Source: Hyphomicrobiales bacterium (GTDB taxonomy: Bacteria; Pseudomonadota; Alphaproteobacteria; Rhizobiales; Xanthobacteraceae). From it: a stretch of 64,000 nucleotides of DNA. The notes under the pieces are model-generated. The model saw nothing but the letters and a program-made list of their open reading frames with translations. It was not told the origin of the DNA and searched no databases. This document shows, one piece after another, positions 1 to 9,103 of the stretch. Both the position numbers and the translations under genes were made by a program. The stretch is from the NCBI GenBank assembly GCA_009377755.1, contig WHTM01000003.1, positions 1 through 64,000 on the forward strand, written 5' to 3'. The stretch's first letter is position 1. Each line of letters begins with the position of its first letter.

Positions 1-50
1 GCACTAGTTCAGCGTTTTCGAAATTCGAATCATATCCCGCCGCACAAGGT

Positions 51-127
51 CTGGATTGCTTCGGCGCTACGCGCCTCGCAATGACGAGCCCCGGCCGTCA
101 TTGCGAGCCGAAGGCGAAGCAATCCAG
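51..127. repeat. Dispersed palindrome (GGATTGCTTCG / CGCAATGACG type)
   Basis: Two inverted arms, CTGGATTGCTTCG...CGCAATGACG and its reverse complement, face each other across a short GC-rich loop. This arm sequence is widespread as an intergenic repeat in Bradyrhizobium-like genomes (recalled, not searched). No gene is visible in positions 1-295 apart from this and the next repeat. Confidence 0.75.
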
Positions 128-183
128 GGGCGGCGAAGGGCTGATCGGTTTCATGGAATCGGTCGTCTAGCAAGTCTATGATT

Positions 184-260
184 CTAGTGCCGCTTTCGAT
201 TTGAAGTTCCTGAATGAGATTGCCGCAAGTGGTGCAGGAACTTCAAATCGGCGGCACTTG
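184..260. repeat. GAAGTTC-core palindrome, copy 1
   Basis: Imperfect palindrome of about 77 bp. The left arm begins CTAGTGCCGC and reads into TTTGAAGTTCCTG; the right arm CAGGAACTTCAAATCG ends in GCGGCACTTG. The same design recurs at 14591-14632 (short variant), 14651-14720, 23953-24024, 48462-48532 and 48549-48624. Here it lies just beyond the 3' end of the Bug gene. Confidence 0.8.
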
Positions 261-295
261 CCTGCGATGCTCGGCCGGATGACAGTTGGTCAAGA

Positions 296-1285
296 TTAAT
301 GGAGCTTCAGTGGGCTGTCCTTGAACACCTTGGTCCAGAGTGCAGCCTCGCCACGATAGAACTGGTCGAATTCCGCGGGCGTGCTGCTCACCGCGCTGAT
401 GCCCACCTTCGCGAGCTTATCGGCGATCACCGGGTCCGCGTAAATGCGCGCCACCTCGGCGCGAATCTTCTCGACCACGGCCGGCGGCGTGCCGGCCGGG
501 GCGACGAGGCCGATCCACGACGACATCTCGCCGAGATGCGGCAGCCCGGCCGCCTGCGACAGCGGTTGCAGATCGGGCAGCGACGGCAGGGGCCGATTGT
601 TGAGCTTTGCGAGCGCCCGGAACTTGCCGCTCTGGATCAGCGGCAGGCTCGACGCCACGCCGTCGACGATGAAGTCGACGCTGCCCGAGAGCAGGCCGTG
701 CACCACTTCGGAGCTGCCCTTGTAGGGGATCAGCACAACCTCAAAGCCTGCCATCCTGGCGAACTGGTAGCCGGCAAGTCGGGTGATTGTGATGCCGGCG
801 CCGTAGCTCAGTTTCTTCTCGCTGGCCTTGCCGCGCGCGATCAGCTCCTTGACGGTCTTCGGGCCGTCGGCGGCGCGCACGGTGAGCAGAGACGTGTTCT
901 TCGCGAGCAACGTGACCGGCGCGAAGTCCTTGAACGGATCGTACGGCATGCTGGCGCCGCTCGCCGGATTCATCACCATGGTGGTGTCCATGGCGGAGAG
1001 CAGCGTGTAGCCGTCCGGCGCCGCACGGGCGACCATCTGCGCGCCGATGTTGGTATTGGCGCCCGGCCGGTTCTCGATCACGATCGGCTGGCCCCAGTCC
1101 TCGCTCATCCTCTGGGCGACGATGCGTGACAGGATGTCGGTCGGCCCGCCGGCCGGGAACGGCACGACGATGCGGATCGGGCGGTTGGGAAATGACGCGG
1201 CGTTGGAAGCGGTTTGTGCCGCCGCTAGCGTGCCGGACAGCAGCAACGCGAGAACGGCGCCGATCAGTCGTTTCATCCCACTCAT
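296..1285 (-). CDS. Bug-family (TctC-like) periplasmic solute receptor
   Basis: Extracytoplasmic receptor of a tripartite tricarboxylate transporter (TTT), binding carboxylates in the periplasm and delivering them to the TctA/TctB membrane unit. The N-terminus MSGMKRLIGAVLALLLSG...AAAQ is a signal peptide. The mature part has the family hallmarks FPNRPIRIVVPFPAGGPTD, NIGAQMVARAAPDGYT and PYKGSSE. About 329 aa, usual for the family. The ATG at 1285 was chosen because GGAG lies six bases upstream; an ATG at 1297 is also possible. It is last in a minus-strand set behind two TctA-like permease genes, 29 bp after the nearer one, and is the only receptor for two permeases. The ligand cannot be read from the sequence. 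Confidence 0.93.
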   Translation of the reverse strand: MSGMKRLIGAVLALLLSGTLAAAQTASNAASFPNRPIRIVVPFPAGGPTDILSRIVAQRMSEDWGQPIVIENRPGANTNIGAQMVARAAPDGYTLLSAMDTTMVMNPASGASMPYDPFKDFAPVTLLAKNTSLLTVRAADGPKTVKELIARGKASEKKLSYGAGITITRLAGYQFARMAGFEVVLIPYKGSSEVVHGLLSGSVDFIVDGVASSLPLIQSGKFRALAKLNNRPLPSLPDLQPLSQAAGLPHLGEMSSWIGLVAPAGTPPAVVEKIRAEVARIYADPVIADKLAKVGISAVSSTPAEFDQFYRGEAALWTKVFKDSPLKLH

Positions 1286-1314
1286 GGTGTTCTCCATCGC
1301 GTGCTGCTCCGGCC

Positions 1315-3375
1315 TCACACCGAGGGAATGACCTTCAGGGTCGGAACGAAGGTGCCCAGCAGTGTCTGCGGCCACGGGATCGTCAGCAACTGGTCGAATA
1401 CGATGTAGATGAACAGCGTGAGGCCGATCGCCTGCGGCAAAACGATGCGCCATGGTTCGCGCGCCTCGGAGCGCATATAGGCGACCACGAACAGCGGCAC
1501 GGTGGGGATCAGGCCGATGGTGGCCATCGACGCCATGAACGCGAGCAGCCAGCCGAAGAAAATTCCTCCGCGTTGCAGGATCACACGCACCGGCAGATGC
1601 TGCGTACCCGAATCCAGGTCCATGTGGATCTTCTGCTGGACCTCAGCCTTTGCCTCGCTGCCAATGCCGTCGGACGCGCCGACGGGCGCGCGGAAGACCT
1701 GGTTGAGCAGACTGATCGTGACGAAGGCCAGTGCCAGGCTGCCCACGGTCAACGGTACGACCTTGGCGCCAAAATTCCACTCCGACGCCTCGATCACCAT
1801 CGCTCCCAGCAGCAGGATCATGAACACGGCGAACAGGTCGGAGGGCTGGAACCTGGGTGCGCCAAAGCCGGTCAGCATCCTCTTGAGCCCGCCATGCAGG
1901 CGAACATCTTGGAGGAACGGCCGCATCAGGCCGACGAAGGCGAGGGCAAACAACACGACCACGACGGGCCGCGCCATCCATGCCAGCCCGTAGCGCTCGA
2001 CCGAGATGAACATGTAGCGTTCGATGATGTCGCCCAGGACGAAGCCGAGCACGAGCGGCGGGCGCGGCCATTTCATCTGCTTCATCGTCCAGCCGAGCAG
2101 GCCGAAGAACAAGAGCGAGAACAGATCGCCCCAGCTGCGGGACCCCTCGAACGCGCCGATGTAGATGATGCCGAGCACGCACGGCAGGATCAGCGTGTAG
2201 CGCAGCGTTGCAATTTTCGCGAATTGTCCGCTGAACAGGTAGCACAGCCCGGCGCCCAGGATGTTGGCCAGCGCGATGCTCCAGACCATCGCGTAGGTGA
2301 TGCTGAGATTCTTGCCCAGCATGTCCGGTCCGGGCACCAGCCCGTGAATGAGAAACGCGCCGAGCAGGATCGCCATGCCGGCACTGCCCGGAACGCCGAA
2401 GGCGAGCGTCGGCACCAGGGCGCCGCCCTCCTTGGCGTTGTTGGCGCTCTCCGACGCGATGACGCCGCGGACGTCGCCCCGCCCGAAGGTTTGCTGCGCG
2501 CCTTTCTCGGTGCGCATGGCATGGCCGTAGGCCAGCCAATCGATGATCGATGCGCCAATTCCCGGCACCGCGCCGAAGGCGGCGCCGATCCAGCTGCAGC
2601 GCAGCACCAGCCACCAGTTGTCGAAGCAATCCTTGGCGCCCCGCAGCATGCCGGCTTTGATGTCGTACTTGTTTTTCGCGGCGATCGCGGTGCGCGAGAT
2701 CGCGAGGTCGCAAAGCTCCGGCAGCGCGAACAGGCCGAGGATGACGGGCACCAGCGGCAGGCCGTCCCAGAGATATAGGCTGCCCAAGGTCCAGCGCAGC
2801 GTGCCGGTCTGCGGATCGGTGCCGATCATCGCGATCATGATGCCGAAGCAGGCGACGGTGAGGCCCCGCAGCGGCGTGTTGCCGGACAGCGTGGCGACCA
2901 TTGAAATCCCAAGCGCCGCGAAGGCGAGCAGCTCCGGTGATCCGAGATAGAGCATGATCGGTCGCAGCAGAGGCAGTGTCGCAGCCATCAGCAGCGCGCC
3001 GAATACGCCCCCCAGCATTGACGACATGTAGGCGGCGCTGAGCGCCCGCCCGGCCTCCCCCTTCTGCGCCATCGGCAGTCCGTCGAGCACGGTTGCCGCC
3101 GAACCGGCGCCTCCCGGCACTCCGAACAGGATCGCCGGAATCGGGTCGCCCGTCGCGGTGGTCGAAGCGAGGCCCAATAGCAGCGCAAAGGCCGTGTAGG
3201 GATCGAGGGCGAAGGTGAAGGGAAGCAGCAGCGCCGTGCCGGCAAGGCCGCCGATACCCGGCAGAATCCCAAGCACCAGACCCATGATGACGCCGGCGGA
3301 CAGCATCATCAGCCGGTACGGGTCGAGAATCGTCACCAACGCGACCCCTGCCGCGTCGAGCATACTCACGTCCAT
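1315..3375 (-). CDS. TctA-TctB fused TTT permease (copy 1)
   Basis: Membrane permease of a tripartite tricarboxylate transporter. Residues 1 to about 500 are TctA: hydrophobic helices with the motif MGLVLGILPGIGGLAG near residue 32 and a second glycine/proline motif, GAVPGIGASIIDW, near 270. Residues of about 515-686 carry roughly four more hydrophobic segments (LAFVTISLLNQVF, FFGWLLAFMASMATIGLIP, FIYIVFDQLLTIPWP) that look like a TctB (DUF1468) unit, so large and small permease subunits appear fused. A typical TctA is about 500 aa. It is about four-fifths identical by eye to the upstream neighbour at 3594-5657, so the pair arose by tandem duplication. It probably works with the Bug receptor downstream. 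Confidence 0.92.
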   Translation of the reverse strand: MDVSMLDAAGVALVTILDPYRLMMLSAGVIMGLVLGILPGIGGLAGTALLLPFTFALDPYTAFALLLGLASTTATGDPIPAILFGVPGGAGSAATVLDGLPMAQKGEAGRALSAAYMSSMLGGVFGALLMAATLPLLRPIMLYLGSPELLAFAALGISMVATLSGNTPLRGLTVACFGIMIAMIGTDPQTGTLRWTLGSLYLWDGLPLVPVILGLFALPELCDLAISRTAIAAKNKYDIKAGMLRGAKDCFDNWWLVLRCSWIGAAFGAVPGIGASIIDWLAYGHAMRTEKGAQQTFGRGDVRGVIASESANNAKEGGALVPTLAFGVPGSAGMAILLGAFLIHGLVPGPDMLGKNLSITYAMVWSIALANILGAGLCYLFSGQFAKIATLRYTLILPCVLGIIYIGAFEGSRSWGDLFSLLFFGLLGWTMKQMKWPRPPLVLGFVLGDIIERYMFISVERYGLAWMARPVVVVLFALAFVGLMRPFLQDVRLHGGLKRMLTGFGAPRFQPSDLFAVFMILLLGAMVIEASEWNFGAKVVPLTVGSLALAFVTISLLNQVFRAPVGASDGIGSEAKAEVQQKIHMDLDSGTQHLPVRVILQRGGIFFGWLLAFMASMATIGLIPTVPLFVVAYMRSEAREPWRIVLPQAIGLTLFIYIVFDQLLTIPWPQTLLGTFVPTLKVIPSV

Positions 3376-3575
3376 GACAACAACGCCCCCTGGTCGGCCG
3401 CTCTCGGCGCGTTCTTCTTGCGTTCTTGGCTTACCTCCGGCAATTGTAACGGCAGTTGCAGTCGTGGCCCAGCCTGTCGCCAGTGAAATAATCGAAATTG
3501 ATGGCTTGACGGCCTTTCAGCGCGTGCGTGTCCGGATGGACGGGACGTTCTGGCCCGGCAGACTGAGGCGGCGCT

Positions 3576-3599
3576 GGCGTCACACGAGCGGCGTCACAC
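3576..3599. repeat. 10-bp direct repeat at the end of permease copy 2
   Basis: GGCGTCACAC occurs twice, 14 bp apart, and the second copy contains the TGA stop codon of the 3594-5657 gene. It may be a small slip duplication. The rest of the 218-bp gap to the next permease gene shows no recognisable gene or clear promoter. Confidence 0.4.
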
Positions 3600-5657
3600 G
3601 GACGGTATGACTTTCAACGCCGGGATCAGATCGCCCAGGAGCGTCGGTGGCCATGGAATCGTCAGCAGCTGGTCGAAGACGATGTAGACGAAAAGGGTCA
3701 GCCCGATGGCCTGCGGTATGACCAGCGTCCACCGCTCGCGGTTTTCCAGCCGCATATAGCCGATCACGAACAACGGTATTGTCGGAATCAGGCCGATCAC
3801 GGCCATCGAGGCCATGAATGCGAGCAGCCAGCCGAAGAAGATGGCGGCGCGCTGCAAGATCACCCTGGTCGGCACCTCGGCGGTGTCCGCCACGATATCC
3901 ATGTGGATCTTCTGCTGAACCTTCGCCTTGGCGCCGTCGTCGGCGCTCTCGGACGATTCCTCAGTTGCACGGAAGATCTGATTCAGCAGACTGATGGTCG
4001 CAAAGCACAGCGCCATGATGCCGACCGTGAGCGGCACGATCTGCGCGCCGAAGCCCCACTCCGATGCCTGGATCAGCATCCCGGCAATGAGCACGATCAG
4101 GAAGGCGGGGAACAGGTCCGGCAAGCTGAACTTCGGTCGTCCGAAGCCGCTCAACATGGCTCTAAGTCCCCCGTGTATCCGGATGTCCTGCAGGAGCGGG
4201 CGTGCCACGCCGAGAATCGCGAGGATCAGCAGGATGATGACCACGGGACGGGTCAGCCAGGACAATCCGTAGCGCTCGACGGAAATGAACATGTAGCGCT
4301 CGATGATGTCGCCGAGCACCAATCCCAGGATCAGCGGCGGGCGCGGCCACTTGAGCTGCTTCATCGTCCAGCCGAGAAGCCCGAACAGCAGCAGCGCATA
4401 GAGATCGCCCCAGGCGCGCGTGCCCTGAAAGGCACCGATGTAGAGAATGGCCAGGATGCACGGCAGGATCAGGCTGTAGCGGAGCGTTGCGATCTTGGCG
4501 AACTGGCCGCTGAACAGGAAGCACAGGCCGGCGCCCAGGATGTTGGCGATCGCGACGCTCCACACCATCGCGTAGGTGATGTTCAGGTTCTTGCCGAGCA
4601 TGTCCGGGCCTGGGACGAGGCCGTGGATCAGGAACGCGCCCAGCAGGAGCGCCATGCTGGCACTGCCCGGAACGCCGAAGGCGATCGTCGGAACCAGCGC
4701 GCCGCCTTCCTTGGCGTTGTTGGCGCTTTCCGGTGCGATCACGCCGCGCACGTCGCCGCGGCCGAAGCTTTGCGATGCGCCCTTTTCGGTGCGGACGGCG
4801 TGGCCATAGGCGATCCAGTCGACCACCGATCCACCAATGCCGGGAATTGCGCCGAGGCCGGCGCCGATCCAGCTGCACCGCAGGACCAGCCACCAGTTCC
4901 GGAACGCATCCTTGGTGCCGAGCCACATGCCGGTCTTGACATTGAGCTTCGAGCCGGCGGATGCGATCGACGTCCGCTTGATGGCGAGGTCGCACAATTC
5001 GGGCAACGCAAACAGCCCAAGCGCCACCGGAACCAGCGGTAGGCCGTCCCACAGATACAGGCTGCCCAGGGTCCAGCGCAGCGTGCCGGTCTGCGGATCG
5101 GTCCCGATCATGGCAATCATGATGCCGAGGCAGGCCACGGCCAGCCCGCGCAACGGCGCGTTGCCGGAGAGCGCCGCGACCATCGATATGCCGAACGCGG
5201 CAAAGGCCAGCAGTTCCGGCGATCCGAGATAGAGGATGATCGGCCGCAGAACCGGGATCGAAATCGCCAGCAGCAGGGCGCCGAGCAGTCCGCCGATCAG
5301 CGACGCCATGTAGGCCGCGGCCAGCGCCCGCCCGGCTTCGCCCTTTTTCGCCATCGGGTAGCCGTCCAGGATCGTCGCCTGCGACGCGACCGTCCCGGGG
5401 ACGCCGAACAGGACCGCCGGAATGGTGTCGCCGGTTGCGGTCACGGAGGCGAGGCCCAGCAGCAAGGCGAAAGCCGCGTAGGGATCCATGCTGAACGTGA
5501 ATGGGAGCAGCAGTGCCAAACCGGCCAGGCCGCCGATCCCGGGCAATATCCCGATGATCAGGCCCATCACGACACCGGCCGACAGCATCAGCAGCCGGTA
5601 CGGATCGAGAATCGTCACGAACGCGGTCCCAGCCGCGTCGAGCATGCTGACATCCAT
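3594..5657 (-). CDS. TctA-TctB fused TTT permease (copy 2)
   Basis: Second TTT permease, 687 aa, with the same layout as its downstream paralogue: identical start MDVSMLDAAG, motif MGLIIGILPGIGGLAG, second motif GAIPGIGGSVVDW, and a C-terminal TctB-like hydrophobic part ending in the same KVIPSV. Differences are scattered along the whole protein, so this is a diverged duplicate and not an assembly copy. No Bug gene adjoins it directly; the receptor at 296-1285 may serve both permeases, or one of the orphan Bugs at 12.3 kb and 30.5 kb may pair with it. It is first in the minus-strand cluster and faces the ThDP enzyme gene across a 345-bp divergent gap. Confidence 0.92.
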   Translation of the reverse strand: MDVSMLDAAGTAFVTILDPYRLLMLSAGVVMGLIIGILPGIGGLAGLALLLPFTFSMDPYAAFALLLGLASVTATGDTIPAVLFGVPGTVASQATILDGYPMAKKGEAGRALAAAYMASLIGGLLGALLLAISIPVLRPIILYLGSPELLAFAAFGISMVAALSGNAPLRGLAVACLGIMIAMIGTDPQTGTLRWTLGSLYLWDGLPLVPVALGLFALPELCDLAIKRTSIASAGSKLNVKTGMWLGTKDAFRNWWLVLRCSWIGAGLGAIPGIGGSVVDWIAYGHAVRTEKGASQSFGRGDVRGVIAPESANNAKEGGALVPTIAFGVPGSASMALLLGAFLIHGLVPGPDMLGKNLNITYAMVWSVAIANILGAGLCFLFSGQFAKIATLRYSLILPCILAILYIGAFQGTRAWGDLYALLLFGLLGWTMKQLKWPRPPLILGLVLGDIIERYMFISVERYGLSWLTRPVVIILLILAILGVARPLLQDIRIHGGLRAMLSGFGRPKFSLPDLFPAFLIVLIAGMLIQASEWGFGAQIVPLTVGIMALCFATISLLNQIFRATEESSESADDGAKAKVQQKIHMDIVADTAEVPTRVILQRAAIFFGWLLAFMASMAVIGLIPTIPLFVIGYMRLENRERWTLVIPQAIGLTLFVYIVFDQLLTIPWPPTLLGDLIPALKVIPSV

Positions 5658-6002
5658 GGCGGCGCTGTCCCCCGTCCGACCGGTTCTCCGATCGGTTCTC
5701 AGATGTTTCTTTGGTTTCTCTGGTCGTCTCGCGACGGTCTACGCCGTGCTCTCGCTGGTGACGTCTTCTTGTTTCATTCTGAACGTCCGGGATCAATCCT
5801 GAAACGCGACGCACTGAAGCATGTCCGGCGCCGCCGGGACCGGCCACGTCCGAATCAGCCGGCCCCGGCAACCGCCTCTGGTTGTCCGGCCCCGACAGAT
5901 GCTAGGCCATTGTCTGGAATATCGTCCCGTTGTTTCAAGAACTTGCCGGCTAGCCCCGGCCTGTGGCGGCACAGGGTGGGGTCAGGCCGCCTGGAGAAGC
6001 AC
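5658..6002. other. Divergent intergenic region, no gene seen
   Basis: This 345-bp gap lies between the leftward permease gene and the rightward ThDP enzyme gene, so it should hold promoters for both. I see a short direct repeat, CGGTTCTC-CGAT-CGGTTCTC, near 5682-5699, but no convincing -35/-10 pair and no conserved small ORF. Confidence 0.5.
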
Positions 6003-7769
6003 ATGCAATTAGACCGTCCGGACGGAAAACCCGATGACCGCATTGCCTGGGGTAGCGACGTGGCGGCGCAGATGCTGCGCCGCTTCGGCATCCCCTATGT
6101 CAGCCTCAATTTCGGGGCGAGCTACCGCGGGCTGCACGACAGCGTCGTCAATCACCTCGGCAACGAGACGCCCGGTATGCTGCTCTGCCTGCACGAGGAT
6201 CACGCGGTGTCGATCGCGCACGGCTATGCCAAAGCGACCGGAGAGCCGATGGCCTGCTTCCTGCACAGCAATGTCGGGCTGATGCACGGCATGATGAGCC
6301 TCTACAACGCCTGGTGCGACCGGGTGCCGATGATCGTGCTGGGCGCTACCGGGCCGCTGGACTCCGCCAAGCGGCGGCCATGGATCGACTGGATCCACAC
6401 GACGCGGGACCAGGGCGGGCTGATCCGCTCCTTCGTCAAATGGGACGACCTGCCGGCCTCGCCGGACGCGCTGGTGGAATCCATGTGCCGGGCCAATATC
6501 GCAACACGCACGGCACCCAGTGCACCGGTCTACATCTGCCTCGACGCCGGGCTGCAGGAGGCGAAGCTCGACACCGTGCCGCAGTGGCCGGACCTCGCTC
6601 GCTTCACCCCTCCGGAGCCGGCGCGGCCGCCCGGCGCCGTGGTTGCGGCAGCTTCCGCCTTGCTTGACAAGGCCGAGCGGCCGGTGCTGCTGATCGGCCG
6701 CGGCCGACGCACGCAGGACGCCTGGCTCGCACGGGTCGAGCTAGCCGAGCGGCTCGGCGCCTGTGCGATGACCGACCTCAAGTCGGGCTCGACCTTTCCC
6801 ACCGACCACGCCGCGCATGTGGTCGCTCCGTTCAACAACGTCGGCAAGGCCGGCCGCGAGGTGCTGGCGGAGGCCGACGTGATCCTGGCGCTCGACTGGA
6901 TCGACCTCGGCGGCAGCGTGCGGCCATCCGCCGATGGTCCTGCGATCACCGCTAAAATCATCAGCGCGACGCTGGATCACACGCTGCACAACGGCTTCAA
7001 CATGGACCATCAGGCGCTGGCGCCGGTGGATCTGCCGATTGCGGCGGCCCCCGACGCGGTCGTCGCCGATCTGCTGGCGGCGCTCGGCCCCGGCACCCGC
7101 AAGCCGTGGCGCAGCAAGATCGTCGCCAAGCCGAAGGAGCGCGGCGACGGCGCGGTGACCATGGAACACGTTGCCACCTCGCTGCGCGCGGCGTTCAACG
7201 ACCCCGACACGGTGAGCTTCGTCTCGCTCGGGCGCGGCTGGCCGGTCGACCTGTGGCCGCTGACCGATCCACTCGCCTACCTGGGGAAAGACGGCGGCGG
7301 CGGCATCGGCTCCGGGCCGGGGCTGTCGGTCGGCGCGGCGCTGGCGCTGCACAACAAAGGGCGCTGGCCGGTGGCGATGTGCGGCGACGGCGACTTCATC
7401 ATGGGCAACACTGCGCTGTGGACCGCGGTGCGCCACCGCATCCCTCTGCTGGTGCTGATCAACAACAACCGTTCCTACTTCAACGACGAGCTGCACCAGG
7501 AGACCATGGCGCGGCGGCGCGACCGCAATCCGAAGAACCGTTGGATCGGTCAGCGCCTCGCCGACCCGGAGGTCAACATCGCCAAGCTCGCCGAGGCGCA
7601 GGGCGGCGTCGGCATCGGCCCGATCAAGAAGGCCGCCGACGTGCAGGCGGCGATCGAGCAGGGCGTGGGCGTGCTCAAGTCCGGCGGGTTGTGCGTGATC
7701 GACTTCCACATCGCGCCGAGCGAGGAGCGGCTTGCTGCCGCGGTGGAGGCAAGGGGCGTGGATGTGTGA
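6003..7769 (+). CDS. ThDP-dependent decarboxylase/lyase (acetolactate synthase superfamily)
   Basis: Cytoplasmic thiamine diphosphate enzyme, 588 aa, acting on 2-keto acids. The N-terminal PYR domain carries the catalytic glutamate in CLHEDHAVSIAHGYAKATGEP (Glu65). The C-terminal PP domain has the ThDP/Mg motif MCGDGDFIMGN (GDG at 461-463) ending in NNN at 487-489, the expected spacing. Benzoylformate decarboxylase or acetolactate-synthase-like activity fits, but the substrate is not readable. The ATG at 6003 was chosen because GGAG lies six bases upstream; the frame is open earlier but looks non-coding there. It is divergent from the TTT permeases, suggesting that it handles an imported acid. 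It ends at a palindrome facing the convergent flavin oxidoreductase gene. Confidence 0.9.
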   Translation: MQLDRPDGKPDDRIAWGSDVAAQMLRRFGIPYVSLNFGASYRGLHDSVVNHLGNETPGMLLCLHEDHAVSIAHGYAKATGEPMACFLHSNVGLMHGMMSLYNAWCDRVPMIVLGATGPLDSAKRRPWIDWIHTTRDQGGLIRSFVKWDDLPASPDALVESMCRANIATRTAPSAPVYICLDAGLQEAKLDTVPQWPDLARFTPPEPARPPGAVVAAASALLDKAERPVLLIGRGRRTQDAWLARVELAERLGACAMTDLKSGSTFPTDHAAHVVAPFNNVGKAGREVLAEADVILALDWIDLGGSVRPSADGPAITAKIISATLDHTLHNGFNMDHQALAPVDLPIAAAPDAVVADLLAALGPGTRKPWRSKIVAKPKERGDGAVTMEHVATSLRAAFNDPDTVSFVSLGRGWPVDLWPLTDPLAYLGKDGGGGIGSGPGLSVGAALALHNKGRWPVAMCGDGDFIMGNTALWTAVRHRIPLLVLINNNRSYFNDELHQETMARRRDRNPKNRWIGQRLADPEVNIAKLAEAQGGVGIGPIKKAADVQAAIEQGVGVLKSGGLCVIDFHIAPSEERLAAAVEARGVDV

Positions 7770-7796
7770 GTCTGCTGTCGCAGGCCTAGCGGCGTT

Positions 7797-7917
7797 TCCC
7801 GCACGCGGTGCATCACGAAGTGGTGCACCGCAGATGCGGGATCGTTCCAGGTGCGGAGAGTGGAACGGTCCCGGTTCTGCAGCGCACCGTTTCGCGCTGC
7901 GCTGCGCCCGGGACACG
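7797..7917. repeat. CGTGTCCCGG palindrome, copy 1
   Basis: Compound inverted repeat with inner hairpin GCGGTGCATCACGAAGTGGTGCACCGC and an outer end CCCGGGACACG. Related copies lie at 40412-40543, 43625-43698 and 55351-55473. It fills the gap between two convergent genes. On the minus strand it begins four bases after the TAG of the 7922-9103 gene, the same phase as in two other copies. Likely a bidirectional terminator-like element. Confidence 0.75.
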
Positions 7918-7921
7918 CATG

Positions 7922-9103
7922 CTACGCCACCGCGCTTTCCTTCGCCATCGGTGCATCCGCGCCCAACTCCCGCAGGAACGGCATCACCTCCGCGGCGAAC
8001 AGGTGCAGGTTCTTCTCGGTCAGGTCCGCCGGCAGCGTTGCCACCTGCAGCATGGCGATGAGCGTGCCGACGCCGAGGTCCTTCTGGATCGCGGCGAGGC
8101 GCTGGCGCACCGTTGCCGGGCTGCCGCAGACCACCATGCCGAAGTCCATCAACGTTTCCAGCGTCGTCGCGGCGGAGCGGATCTTGTAGCGCTGCTCGAT
8201 CAGCGACTTGATCGAGGCGACCGAGGAATAGCCGGGCGGCAGCCGCATCTCCACCGGCATACGCAGGAACTTGGTGAAGAACGCCTCGATGTGCGGCTTC
8301 GCCTCGCGCCGCGCGATCTCGTCGGTCTCGGCCACATACATCGGCACCGCCCAGCCGAGCTGTGACGGCTGCGCCGTGTAGCCGGACCGCTCGGCGACCT
8401 CGCGATAGTAGTCGAATGCCTTCTTGGCCATCGGCAGCGGGCTGAAGGTCTGCAGGTAGGTGTACTTGCGCTCGGGCGCCGCGCCCCATTCCACCGTCTC
8501 GCTTGAGCCCTGCGACGGCAGCCACACCGGCGGATGCGGCGTCTGCAACGGCTTTGGCCACAGGTTGACATACTCGAACTCGAAATGCCGTCCGCGATAG
8601 GGAAACGGTCCCGGCTCCTTCCAGGCGCGCAGGATCAGGTCGTGCGCCTCGTAGAAGCGCGTATGCGAATGGGTCGGGTTGATGGCGTTGGCGTAGTACT
8701 CGGAGCCGACGCCGCGCACGAAGCCGGCGATGATGCGCCCGCCGCTCATCTGGTCGAGCATCGCCAGCTCTTCGGCGATGGCGACCGGGCTGTGCACCAG
8801 CGGCAGCGCGCGACCGAGCACGGCGATCTTCGCCTGCTTGGTGGTGCGGGTCAGTGCGGCGGCGATCAGGTTCGGCGCCGGCATCAGGCCGTAGGCGGTC
8901 TGGTGATGCTCGTTGACGCAGATGCCGTCGAAGCCGAGCTCGTCGGCGAGCGTCAGTTCGCCGATGTAGCGCTCGTAGTAGCTGCGGCCGAGCTTGGCAT
9001 CGAAGTACGAATTCGGCAGCGTCGCCCAGGCCGAGTTGTATTTGTCGGCATAGGAGAGATCGAGCGCCCCATAAGGCATCAAGTGGAAAAAGAAGCTCTT
9101 CAT
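7922..9103 (-). CDS. LLM-class (bacterial luciferase-like) flavin-dependent oxidoreductase
   Basis: Predicted FMN/FAD-dependent monooxygenase or reductase with a TIM-barrel fold, 393 aa. Luciferase-family features include LADELGFDGICVNEHHQTAYGL, LAMLDQMSGGRIIAGFVRG and NLWPKPLQTPHPPVWLPSQGS. The start at 9103 has GGAG seven bases upstream. Its ATG overlaps the stop of the preceding alpha/beta hydrolase gene (ATGA), so translation is probably coupled. It is last in the putative aromatic operon running from 14.6 kb. The substrate is unknown; with ring-cleavage genes upstream, hydroxylation of an aromatic or its side chain is plausible. The stop codon abuts a palindromic repeat. Confidence 0.9.
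   Translation of the reverse strand: MKSFFFHLMPYGALDLSYADKYNSAWATLPNSYFDAKLGRSYYERYIGELTLADELGFDGICVNEHHQTAYGLMPAPNLIAAALTRTTKQAKIAVLGRALPLVHSPVAIAEELAMLDQMSGGRIIAGFVRGVGSEYYANAINPTHSHTRFYEAHDLILRAWKEPGPFPYRGRHFEFEYVNLWPKPLQTPHPPVWLPSQGSSETVEWGAAPERKYTYLQTFSPLPMAKKAFDYYREVAERSGYTAQPSQLGWAVPMYVAETDEIARREAKPHIEAFFTKFLRMPVEMRLPPGYSSVASIKSLIEQRYKIRSAATTLETLMDFGMVVCGSPATVRQRLAAIQKDLGVGTLIAMLQVATLPADLTEKNLHLFAAEVMPFLRELGADAPMAKESAVA

Noticed and set aside
1126-2778. 550-aa plus-strand ORF opposite the first TctA-like gene
   Set aside because: Its translation is low-complexity, rich in Arg, Gln and His, with no recognisable domain. It is the antisense shadow of a convincing permease gene in GC-rich DNA.
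1315-5657. The two TctA-like genes as an assembly duplication
   Set aside because: Differences are spread over the whole length at about one residue in five, and the flanks differ, so these are true diverged paralogues.
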